From assembly GCA_905373325.1 (NCBI GenBank), contig CAJPTB010000154.1, positions 1 through 5,341 on the forward strand: DNA of 5,341 nucleotides. Reading direction: 5' to 3'. The notes under the pieces are model-generated. The model searched no databases. It was not told where the DNA came from and was given only the letters and a program-made list of their open reading frames with translations. Each line of letters opens with the position of its first letter. Within the stretch, counting starts at the first letter, position 1. This stretch comes from an uncultured Ancrocorticia sp. GTDB lineage: Bacteria; Actinomycetota; Actinomycetes; Actinomycetales; Actinomycetaceae. Positions 1 through 5,311 of the stretch are shown one piece after another. The position numbers and the translations under genes are program-made.

Positions 1-88
1 GTTGGCCGTGTGGACAGAGAGTCGGCGAGCGTTCGACCGTCGAGTCGGCGCGCTGCATTCGTTTGCGCAGCCGGGCGCGGGGCGGCGT

Positions 89-1006
89 TCAGATGTATCG
101 CCGGGCTTCGTCGACGGTTTGCCGCCCGTAGCCGCCGCCGAACAGCGCGGCGTGGACGACGAGGATGTGGAGCCGATGCAGGCCTACGCGCTCGCGCCAT
201 CCGTCGGCAAGGGGCGAGGCCTCGTTGTAGGCCGAGTAGATCCGGTCGACGAAGGGTGCGCCGAACACCGTCAGCTGCGCGAGGTCGGATTCGGCGTGCC
301 CGCCGTGGCAGGCGGGGTCGATGAGGACGCCGACGACGTCGTCCCGCCGGTTCCTTGCGCTGCCCCTCTTTTCCGCGACGCCAAAGCCTTCGGCGGCTTC
401 CTCCGCGGCGGCGAGCCCTTCGGCCGCGATCTCCGCCGATTCGCGCGAGGCCCACATGACGTTTCCCGCCCACAGGTCGCCGTGGAGGAGGGCCGCGTCC
501 GCGCAGACGGACGCGGGCTGCGGCGCGTCGAATTCGCCGTCGTTCAGGCGTTCCGCCAAACGTTCGAGGACGGCCGTGCCTTCTGCGCCGATGGATCCGT
601 TTCGTCGGGCGTCAGCGAGGTAGGGCAGGAGCCTGTCTTGCGCATAGAACTCGCCGAAGCGGCGGGAGAGGCCGGGTCCGACGAGGGGTAGGGCGGCTGC
701 GCCCATGACGCCGTCGCTCGCGGAGCCGTCGACGTTGACAAGACCGGCGGGCGCCTGGCCGAACACCCTCGACCCCTCGGGGCAGAAGGCGTGGGTGGCG
801 GCGAGCCGGCGGCCGAATTCCTCCGCCGCTGCGGGGGAGGCTGTGACGGCGGAAAGCCTTGCCGTGTCGAGGCTTGTGGCTGTTGCGCGGAGGAGCTGCA
901 CGACCGGTGCACCGCCGGCTCGGGCGGCGCGCGCCAAATCGGCCAAACCGGCTGCCTCCGCGGCTGTCGCCTGCTTGCTCGCGCGTTTGGTGAAGCTCGC
1001 ATTCAT
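89..1006 (-). CDS. Fructosamine kinase family protein (ketosamine 3-kinase-like)
   Basis: This 305-aa protein is complete at both ends. Its family, the FN3K/YniA type with an aminoglycoside-phosphotransferase-like fold, phosphorylates the sugar of ketosamines such as fructosamines so that glycated amines break down; it acts in the cytosol. The catalytic loop LHGDLWAGNVMW is at residues 174-185 (H175, D177, N182), and the metal-binding segment LIDPACHGGHAESDLAQL starts near 228 with D230. The end, LHRLHILVVHAALFGGGYG..ARRYI, is typical of the family. An Ala/Glu-rich, low-complexity segment at about 186-222 separates the catalytic loop from the DP motif and is longer than the few residues I expect there. 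The ATG at 1006 gives a normal family N-terminus; an AGGGAG lies about 15 nt upstream, a loose ribosome site. It is divergent from the type VII locus and more GC-rich, so it is probably unrelated backbone. The exact substrate cannot be told from sequence. Confidence 0.93.
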   Translation of the reverse strand: MNASFTKRASKQATAAEAAGLADLARAARAGGAPVVQLLRATATSLDTARLSAVTASPAAAEEFGRRLAATHAFCPEGSRVFGQAPAGLVNVDGSASDGVMGAAALPLVGPGLSRRFGEFYAQDRLLPYLADARRNGSIGAEGTAVLERLAERLNDGEFDAPQPASVCADAALLHGDLWAGNVMWASRESAEIAAEGLAAAEEAAEGFGVAEKRGSARNRRDDVVGVLIDPACHGGHAESDLAQLTVFGAPFVDRIYSAYNEASPLADGWRERVGLHRLHILVVHAALFGGGYGRQTVDEARRYI

Positions 1007-1018
1007 AGTCCGGCCACT

Positions 1019-1222
1019 CTACTCCCTGCGATTGAAAGGCGGGGTTTGGGCCCAGGAAACAGTATTGGCGGGAGGCGCTCCATGCCAACGCCTCCCGCCA
1101 AATGCCACCGTCGAAGTGTCAAGCGGCGAAGGGAACAAACCGCTTGAGCCGGGCAGCAACGCTTGCTTGTCTGCGCATGCCACCACCTTTCTTCGTCGGC
1201 TCACTGCACACAACACATTCAT
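1019..1222 (-). CDS. Possible small ORF (67 aa) in the kinase leader
   Basis: A 67-codon frame ends 12 nt before the kinase start. Its ATG shares an ATGA overlap with the stop of a 21-codon ORF at 1219-1284 that has a strong Shine-Dalgarno. The predicted peptide resembles no family I know, is rich in Arg, Pro and Ser, and contains a perfect 13-bp inverted repeat, which is unusual inside a gene. No signal peptide or membrane segment is visible. The position and coupling are the only arguments for it; composition argues against. It may simply be untranslated leader. Confidence 0.15.
   Translation of the reverse strand: MNVLCAVSRRRKVVACADKQALLPGSSGLFPSPLDTSTVAFGGRRWHGAPPANTVSWAQTPPFNRRE
1065..1101. 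repeat. Perfect 13-bp inverted repeat upstream of the kinase
   Basis: The arms TTGGCGGGAGGCG (1065-1077) and CGCCTCCCGCCAA (1089-1101) are exact reverse complements around an 11-nt loop. As RNA on either strand it would form a very stable hairpin. No T-tract follows on the plus strand, and only TACTGTTTCC follows on the minus strand, so it is not a textbook intrinsic terminator. It sits about 60 bp before the kinase start and could be an operator, an mRNA-stability hairpin, or an end of a small mobile repeat. Confidence 0.8.
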
Positions 1223-1284
1223 CGCGTCTGCTGAACTGACAAGCGCTGACCGTTAGGATCGCTTGCCCGTCCTGCTGACACCAT
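1219..1284 (-). CDS. Possible 21-aa leader peptide upstream of the kinase
   Basis: ATG at 1284 (minus strand) lies 8 nt behind AGGAGGG, one of the best Shine-Dalgarno matches in the window. The frame reads MVSAGRASDPNGQRLSVQQTR and stops at TGA, which overlaps the next ATG as ATGA. There is no run of one amino acid that would suggest classical attenuation. The ribosome site and coupling are seen directly; that it is translated is inference, and chance is a real alternative in a region of about 700 bases. Confidence 0.22.
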   Translation of the reverse strand: MVSAGRASDPNGQRLSVQQTR

Positions 1285-1291
1285 CTATACA
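1263..1291 (+). promoter_or_regulatory. Candidate sigma70-like promoter
   Basis: TTGCCC (1263-1268) and TATACA (1286-1291) are separated by 17 nt, close to the consensus arrangement for a housekeeping sigma factor. It points right, into a stretch with no gene until 1826. It could give a long leader for the type VII locus or a small RNA, or be accidental. It overlaps the ribosome site of the possible minus-strand leader peptide, so both are unlikely to be functional. Confidence 0.25.
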
Positions 1292-1640
1292 ACCCTCCTA
1301 TCCTTAGGCGGTCATGAGTTAATCCTGGGAAACCCCGGGGAAGCTTATGGCGCGGGTGGCGCCTTAGAGTGCCTGTGCCAACCCTCGGCGGCGGGGCTCC
1401 CTAGGGCGTTCGTTGCGGCGTCCGAGCGAGCGGCAATGGTGTCAACCCGCCCAGGGCCCCGCGTGGATTGCGGTTCGCGGCAGGTTCGAGGCAGTGCCAA
1501 GGTGTGCTTGCCGACTTTCTGACGGTCGGGCCGGCACTCGGGTGTGCGTATCGGTTTCCGGAACGCTCGAGACGTCCCTCGATGTGCCCGGGTCGACATT
1601 GAGGCCGAGCCTCCTTTGTGCTGGCTTTCGATTTTGCCTT
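1285..1640. other. Long intergenic stretch without a supported gene
   Basis: Reading frames here give only low-complexity Arg/Pro/Ser-rich peptides with no family resemblance and no convincing ribosome sites. The DNA is GC-rich and holds several short palindromes (CCCCGGGG near 1333-1340, GGCGC-GGGTG-GCGCC at 1349-1363, CCCTAGGG near 1402), none long enough to call. I found no tRNA, no transposase remnant and no recognisable riboswitch. It lies between the divergent kinase and type VII transcription units. Confidence 0.5.
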
Positions 1641-1700
1641 TTGAAATTTCACGATGTTTGTATCTAAATCACTTTTAAATATCAGTTTAAGTCCAGACAG
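1641..1700 (+). promoter_or_regulatory. AT-rich upstream region of the type VII locus
   Basis: Composition changes abruptly to AT-rich here (TTGAAA at 1641-1646, then TATCTAAAT and TTTTAAATAT). This is the most plausible promoter zone for the 1826 gene, but no hexamer pair has good spacing, so I do not name a -35/-10. It lies just upstream of the leader block that is repeated before the second cassette, and it is not itself repeated there. Confidence 0.3.
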
Positions 1701-1729
1701 CTCACAAACGTCAACGGGGAAATGGCGTG

Positions 1730-1758
1730 ATTGGGGACCAGAGTCCTTTCTCTCTTTT
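1730..1758 (+). promoter_or_regulatory. Conserved GGGGA..GTCC-T/C tract in leader 1
   Basis: ATTGGGGACCAGAGTCC is followed by a pyrimidine tract, TTTCTCTCTTTTCT. GGAC/GTCC (1735-1738 with 1743-1746) can form a 4-bp stem, extended by two G-T wobbles, so it resembles a weak hairpin with a U-tract. The same order recurs about 97 nt before the second start codon, at 4900-4922. Conservation in a diverged duplicate suggests a function such as attenuation or a protein-binding site. Confidence 0.4.
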
Positions 1759-1825
1759 CTATTGCCAAAGCCGTCGAGTTTGGGAAGACTTGTGTCACCA
1801 CGCGACTACGAGAGAAGGGAAAGTT

Positions 1826-2140
1826 GTGGCTCAATTAGTTGTAGAACCAGAGAAACTCGAAACTGCTGCGCAGCATTCCGACGACGCTGCTGAGAAAAAC
1901 TCCGAACTGAAGGTCGCCGACGACCTGTCGAAGGTGGGCGACGCCGTTCGAGGCGGCGACTCCGGTAATGCTGCCGCCAAAGCGGGAGAGCAGGTTGACA
2001 CGCTGTCGAAGCGTCTGGGCGATGGACTGAAAGCGTTCAGCGAGGCGGTTCGAGCGGCGAAGAACGAATATGGCGAGACTGACTATTCGACGAGCATTGA
2101 TTTCAAGGGCTTCAGCAACGCGATCGAAGGGAAGAAGTGA
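1826..2140 (+). CDS. EspC/ESX-like small type VII secretion protein, copy 1
   Basis: 104 aa. I chose GTG at 1826 because AGAAGGGA lies just upstream and because the downstream paralogue has the same start and length; reading further upstream gives residues with no counterpart. The N-terminus VAQLVVEPEKLETAAQ matches the opening of the EspC-type family (DUF2580, type VII secretion target). The protein looks like two helices joined by a turn at RGGDSGN (42-48). The second helix (about 50-83) runs into Y82-G-E-T-D86, a YxxxD type VII export motif. There is no signal peptide or membrane segment and no cysteine. It overlaps the hydrolase gene by 1 nt, implying translational coupling and near-equal production. 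The likely role is export partner or targeting subunit for the hydrolase. Family assignment comes from pattern recognition, not a profile search. Confidence 0.8.
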   Translation: MAQLVVEPEKLETAAQHSDDAAEKNSELKVADDLSKVGDAVRGGDSGNAAAKAGEQVDTLSKRLGDGLKAFSEAVRAAKNEYGETDYSTSIDFKGFSNAIEGKK

Positions 2141-3828
2141 TGGCGGTATTCACGTGGGGAACAATCAAAGACTGGAATGGCGACGATTTGAACGACACGC
2201 TGAACGGGTTGTCGCGGGAGTGGGAGAAAGCTAAAGATGTCAATGACAGTATCAACAGCATTGATGTAGAGTCCGGGTGGGAGGGTGAAGGTTCACGCGC
2301 AGCAAGTGAGGCGTTAGGTCGACTCGAGGACGCATCTGCTCACTGCTGGAACAGCATCGTTAATCTACTCGCGGCAACTACAGCCGCGCAAGACGGCGTC
2401 AACGAGGTGAAAACCATGGTCGAAGAAATACGATCGATGGCTGATACAAACCACTTAATAATTAGTGACGATGGCAGCGTGCAGGTGAATATCGACAAGA
2501 TCGTCGGCGTCGCGGAACAGAAAGGGTTCGCCTCTTCCAGTGCTGGCCCTAGCGTTCCTTACGGATTGCCCCACGCTTCCTCCGCCATAAAAGGGGTGAT
2601 AGTCAATGGTTTGCAAGCGAAAGTGAAGGAATGCGTCGAGATGATTGAGCGCGCGTGCAGAAAGGCGGCGGAGGTAGACACGACTTATGCGAAGGCGCTG
2701 AGCAAAGAGCTAGAAGGCAGTGCTAGAGATTTGAAGGTTCTAGAAGGCCGTGAAGTGAGGTTGAGGTTGCCAGACGGGACTAGTACAGGAGATGTCGCTC
2801 GGTGGTGGCATTCGCTTACAGATAAACAACGAGAGGAAATGCGAGATAAAGCGATTGAAAGCATTCGGGCCAGACTCGCTTCGGACTACGAGCGGCTTGG
2901 CAATATGGACGGCATTGACGCGAACACTCGAAGCGTTATCAACAAGGCGCGGGTTGAACGGGACCTTGAATCTCTTCGAAGACGGGGCCTCAAAGAAGGT
3001 GATAAAGAATTCGATGAATTGCTCGGAATAAAAGAGGTAATCGACGAGCGCCCAGATGTTGGCCTGTATCTCTACGAGCGGCCGAGATTGGAAGATGGAC
3101 ACGCGGACACGCATGCCGCATACGCGATTGGTGATGTGGATAGAGCTGCGCACGTCACAACTTTTGTTCCCGGAATGACGACGACGGTCGCGGATAGTAT
3201 GGACAATGTTGATAGAATGCAAGACCTCAAAGGGCGTGCCGAGGCGGAGGGGCAAGGCGATGTTGCGGCAATCGCTTGGCTTGGATATGATGCTCCGCCT
3301 TTCCCGGGTCCGGAAAATATGTCGGTCACCCGTACCGAAGCCGCTGAGCTGGGGGGAAATAGCCTTGCGAAGCATCTGGAAGGGGTTGAGGACTCCCGCA
3401 ACGCTTCAGGGCAGCCTGTTCACCAATCGGTTCTTGGCCATTCGTACGGCTCAACAACGTCGTCCTATGGCGTATCGCAAGTGCGCCCTGGCGTCGTCGA
3501 TGACTATGCCGTGTTTGGGTCGCCGGGAGTGAAAGACACCGCTCAAGCGATGCATGTTCCCGAAGGTCATAGTTATGCCATGGTATATCGAAGTGAACAG
3601 GGCGATGCGGGAGACGTAATCAACATCCTTAATGAAGGTAAGGACGCCATTTCGGATAGCACTGGGGCTTTGGGAAAAAATCCTATGGACGCAGATTCTG
3701 GTTTCAAGACCATGGAGACGGGCAGATCTCATGCCCAGGATCCGTTTAACGCGCACAAAAATTATTTGCGTGAGGGGAGTCGGCCACAGGGTAATTTGGC
3801 ACGAGTCGTTGTAGGAACCGCAGGATAG
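2140..3828 (+). CDS. WXG-like / DUF1023 alpha/beta hydrolase, candidate type VII effector
   Basis: 562 aa. ATG at 2140 is preferred over GTG at 2137 because the second copy begins at the matching ATG. Residues 1-105 are mostly helical with W47-E-G49 between two helices, as in WXG100 proteins. Residues about 105-215 are a linker with further helices. At 219-275, VARWWHSLTDKQREE..LGNMDGIDANTR is the conserved segment that precedes DUF1023 domains. The Abhydrolase_8 (DUF1023) domain covers about 310-562: FVPGMTTTV (342-350), the nucleophile elbow GHSYGS (433-438, Ser435) and FGSPGV (459-464). A likely catalytic His is H539 in AHKNYLREGS; the acid may be D489 or D492. No signal peptide or transmembrane helix is visible. 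The substrate is unknown; lipid or other ester hydrolysis is plausible from the fold. Codon use is visibly less GC-rich than in the kinase. It is coupled to the 1826 gene. Confidence 0.85.
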   Translation: MAVFTWGTIKDWNGDDLNDTLNGLSREWEKAKDVNDSINSIDVESGWEGEGSRAASEALGRLEDASAHCWNSIVNLLAATTAAQDGVNEVKTMVEEIRSMADTNHLIISDDGSVQVNIDKIVGVAEQKGFASSSAGPSVPYGLPHASSAIKGVIVNGLQAKVKECVEMIERACRKAAEVDTTYAKALSKELEGSARDLKVLEGREVRLRLPDGTSTGDVARWWHSLTDKQREEMRDKAIESIRARLASDYERLGNMDGIDANTRSVINKARVERDLESLRRRGLKEGDKEFDELLGIKEVIDERPDVGLYLYERPRLEDGHADTHAAYAIGDVDRAAHVTTFVPGMTTTVADSMDNVDRMQDLKGRAEAEGQGDVAAIAWLGYDAPPFPGPENMSVTRTEAAELGGNSLAKHLEGVEDSRNASGQPVHQSVLGHSYGSTTSSYGVSQVRPGVVDDYAVFGSPGVKDTAQAMHVPEGHSYAMVYRSEQGDAGDVINILNEGKDAISDSTGALGKNPMDADSGFKTMETGRSHAQDPFNAHKNYLREGSRPQGNLARVVVGTAG

Positions 3829-4212
3829 CGACAAAAGTGATGATCCCGTTACGTTTAGTCATTTTGGAGTGCGGTATTGTCCCTTTTTCCGTTACGCGAT
3901 TTTCGGGGTTCGGTTTCGATCAGTGCCTTCTAAGCGTTGCCTCAATGGCGTACGTGACTCAGGGTTCCGAAGGTCAGCCCGAGATGTTGGAGGGCAAAGT
4001 TTCTAGGACAGCTTGACCAAGACATCGCATGAATCGAGCCGCCCTCATGCCGACGAGTGGGCGCGAAAGCGCGTGACACAGCGGATCTCAGCAAGGTGGT
4101 GCGGTCAAAACAGACGCAAGTACAGTTGAATTGACTGCTGGTGTTGAGAACCAACGCCAGCTGCAGGGTATGGCCGACGTCGTCGGCGTCGGCCGCAAAG
4201 GAGTGAAAGACT
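3829..4212 (+). other. Gap between hydrolase and LppA-like gene, possible gene remnants
   Basis: I see no intact gene. A 58-codon frame from ATG 3840 to TGA 4016 (begins MIPLRLVILECGIVPFSV) has no clear ribosome site. A second open stretch in another frame, 4077-4274, reads ..GGAVKTDASTVELTAGVENQRQLQGMADVVGVG.. with codon use like a real gene, but has no good start and runs out of frame into the next gene. An 8-bp direct repeat CCGTTACG occurs at 3846-3853 and 3889-3896, and GCGC-GAAA-GCGC at 4061-4072 is a small tetraloop hairpin. This could be a decayed gene or the scar of a lost cassette member; no T-tract terminator follows the hydrolase. Confidence 0.35.
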
Positions 4213-4731
4213 ATGTCCGAATCGGAACGCCCTTACTATGCCGGTTCGAAACCGTTCGAGCAGCGGGTCGATGTTGATTCCGCCAGATTTGGTTTGGCGA
4301 GCGCGTTGGCCCGGGTTCGCGAGCGCATCGACGAATTGCTTGGCCCGCGTGAATGGACCTGGATTGATGCTCCCGCTGAGAAAGCTGGAGCGTGCCACGA
4401 GGGCGATGATCGCGGTGGAATCGACTTCTCGCGACAAGGCATGACGCGGGGGATTCCTCGAGAGCATTTCGCAGAGCTGGTGAAGATTGTCAGCGAGGAA
4501 GTCAGGCCAATGGGCTTCACAGAAAATGTTGACATCTCAAACGGCGGCACCTGTGAAGTGAATCTGTTCAACGTCGACGACGGAGGGTACGTCGGCATCG
4601 TTCTGATCACCGACTCGGAGACGTTCTCCATGCGGTACACAACAGGTTGCCGACCTTTTGGAAAGGATGGAGACGTCCGCGACACGAACAGCGGCAATGC
4701 GGATGAAGCGGGGGACGTCGCCTTGAGCTAA
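4213..4731 (+). CDS. LppA-like protein without signal peptide, candidate immunity or accessory protein
   Basis: 172 aa. ATG at 4213 follows AAAGGAGTGA at a good distance, and an in-frame TGA at 4204-4206 rules out a longer N-terminus. The layout resembles LppA-like actinobacterial lipoproteins and DUF4853-type relatives: a helix at about 23-43, a Trp pair (W48, W50), a cysteine (C61), a helix (84-98), then beta-strands ending in YTTGCRPF (142-149, C146). A third cysteine is C114. C61 and C146 could pair as a disulfide, which would suit an exported protein, yet there is no signal sequence or lipobox. The polar C-terminal tail (150-172) looks disordered. It lies between two hydrolase units, which suggests a dedicated immunity or accessory role; that is inferred only from position. 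Family assignment is moderate. Confidence 0.6.
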   Translation: MSESERPYYAGSKPFEQRVDVDSARFGLASALARVRERIDELLGPREWTWIDAPAEKAGACHEGDDRGGIDFSRQGMTRGIPREHFAELVKIVSEEVRPMGFTENVDISNGGTCEVNLFNVDDGGYVGIVLITDSETFSMRYTTGCRPFGKDGDVRDTNSGNADEAGDVALS

Positions 4732-4740
4732 ACGCCAAAC

Positions 4741-4770
4741 GCCACGAAACTGTGAACGTGGCATGCTTTT
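4741..4770 (+). terminator. Possible weak intrinsic terminator after the LppA-like gene
   Basis: GCCACG (4741-4746) pairs with CGTGGC (4757-4762) around a 10-nt loop and is followed by ATGCTTTT. It begins 9 nt after the stop codon. The stem is short and the T-run only four, so termination would be inefficient at best; stronger hairpins follow at 4781 and 4855. Confidence 0.35.
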
Positions 4771-4780
4771 CCGTCCGCAT

Positions 4781-4820
4781 GCTCGGTCGGTTTCGCGATT
4801 GTCGGCGGAACCGACCGAGC
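4781..4820. repeat. Perfect 12-bp inverted repeat between the two cassettes
   Basis: GCTCGGTCGGTT (4781-4792) and AACCGACCGAGC (4809-4820) are exact reverse complements around a 16-nt loop. No T-tract follows (TCCTTGCATT). Two GCATGC palindromes sit beside it at 4761-4766 and 4777-4782. It may be a Rho-independent-like barrier, a regulator site, or a mark of the duplication junction, since it lies in the part of the spacer not shared with the first cassette. Confidence 0.75.
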
Positions 4821-4854
4821 TCCTTGCATTCAAGGTTGAGGCCCTGTGGTCGAC

Positions 4855-4922
4855 GGGCCCCTCTCATCCGCTTCATCAAATGTCAATGCGGGAGACGGAA
4901 TTGGGGAGAGGGGTCCTTTTTT
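4855..4922 (+). terminator. Long-loop hairpin with T6 tract: terminator or attenuator before cassette 2
   Basis: GGGCCCCTCTC (4855-4865) can pair with GAGAGGGGTCC (4906-4916), 11 pairs including one G-T, around a 40-nt loop, directly followed by TTTTTT (4917-4922). The T-tract is right for intrinsic termination; the loop is long. The right arm and T-tract belong to the leader conserved with cassette 1, but the left arm lies outside it, so this stem is specific to copy 2. It could end read-through from the LppA-like gene or attenuate the next cassette. Confidence 0.45.
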
Positions 4923-4996
4923 CTGTTTAAATTGAGAAAGCCTGTGTGATTAGGAAAGCTGGTAGCGACGCGAAACTCCGATTGAAGGGATAGGTT

Positions 4997-5311
4997 GTGG
5001 CTCAACTGATTGTCGAACCCGATAAACTCGAAGCTGCTGCGCAATGCTCTGACGAGGCAGCGGGCAGAAGTTCGGAGCTCACGGTTAAGGACGCCTTGTC
5101 GTCGGTGGGCAACGCCGTTCGGGGCGGCGACTCCGGAAATGCCGCCGTCAAGGCAGGGGAACAGGTTGACATGCTTTCCAAGCGCATGAGTGACGGACTG
5201 ACGGCTTTTAGCGAGGCAGTTCGAGCGGCAAAGAGGGAATACGGCGAGGTCGACCATTCGACGAGTATCGATTTCAAGCGTTTTAACGACGCTGTGGAGG
5301 GGAAGAGCTGA
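4997..5311 (+). CDS. EspC/ESX-like small type VII secretion protein, copy 2
   Basis: 104 aa, same length as the protein at 1826 and aligning without gaps. GTG at 4997 follows GAAGGGA. Most differences fall in residues 5-37 and after 60. The turn and its flanks (40-50, AVRGGDSGNAA) and the block AFSEAVRAAK (70-79) are identical. The export motif is kept although neighbouring residues changed: Y82-G-E-V-D86 here against Y-G-E-T-D in copy 1. One cysteine (C17) replaces His. No signal peptide is visible. The stop codon overlaps the start of the next hydrolase by 1 nt, again implying coupled translation with its own partner. Confidence 0.8.
   Translation: MAQLIVEPDKLEAAAQCSDEAAGRSSELTVKDALSSVGNAVRGGDSGNAAVKAGEQVDMLSKRMSDGLTAFSEAVRAAKREYGEVDHSTSIDFKRFNDAVEGKS

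Larger units (their letters stand above)
1701..2170 (+). repeat. Cassette repeat, copy 1: leader, EspC-like gene and hydrolase start
   Basis: This block is homologous to 4871-5341. In the leader, shared landmarks are CAAACGTCAA / CAAATGTCAA, then ATTGGGGA, GTCCTTT, a T/C-rich tract, AAAGCC, ACGCGA and a GAAGGGA ribosome site; start codons fall 125-126 nt from the beginning in both copies. Homology continues through the 104-aa gene and into the hydrolase, whose first 31 nt differ at only 2 positions. The visible end is set by the window edge. The spacing from start codon to start codon is 3171 nt. Confidence 0.85.

Noticed and set aside
1..58. Open minus-strand frame from ATG at 58 running off the window after the kinase
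   Set aside because: Only 19 codons are visible, there is no ribosome site and nothing is recognisable, so a downstream gene cannot be supported.
2..691. Long plus-strand open frame of 229 codons opposite the kinase
   Set aside because: It is antisense to a clear family member; its peptide is Arg/Ala/Val-rich without motifs, as expected for the reverse strand of GC-rich coding DNA.
1330..1410. GC-rich stretch with short palindromes considered as a riboswitch or structured RNA
   Set aside because: No conserved core of a riboswitch, tmRNA, RNase P RNA or 6S RNA was recognised; the stems are 4-5 bp and expected in GC-rich DNA.
1470..1500. GGTTCGAGG, resembling a tRNA T-loop
   Set aside because: The flanking 5-base stems do not pair and no acceptor, D or anticodon arms are present.
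1727..1825. Upstream extension of the first 104-aa protein by 33 codons
   Set aside because: The extension overlaps a noncoding leader shared with copy 2, where the frame is not kept, and a ribosome site sits directly before GTG 1826.
2740..3375. 211-codon minus-strand frame inside the hydrolase gene
   Set aside because: It has no family resemblance and lies antisense to the conserved DUF1023 motifs, which fix the plus-strand frame.
4236..4697. 153-codon minus-strand frame opposite the LppA-like gene
   Set aside because: Ser/Pro/Arg-rich shadow; the plus strand has the ribosome site and the family-like pattern.
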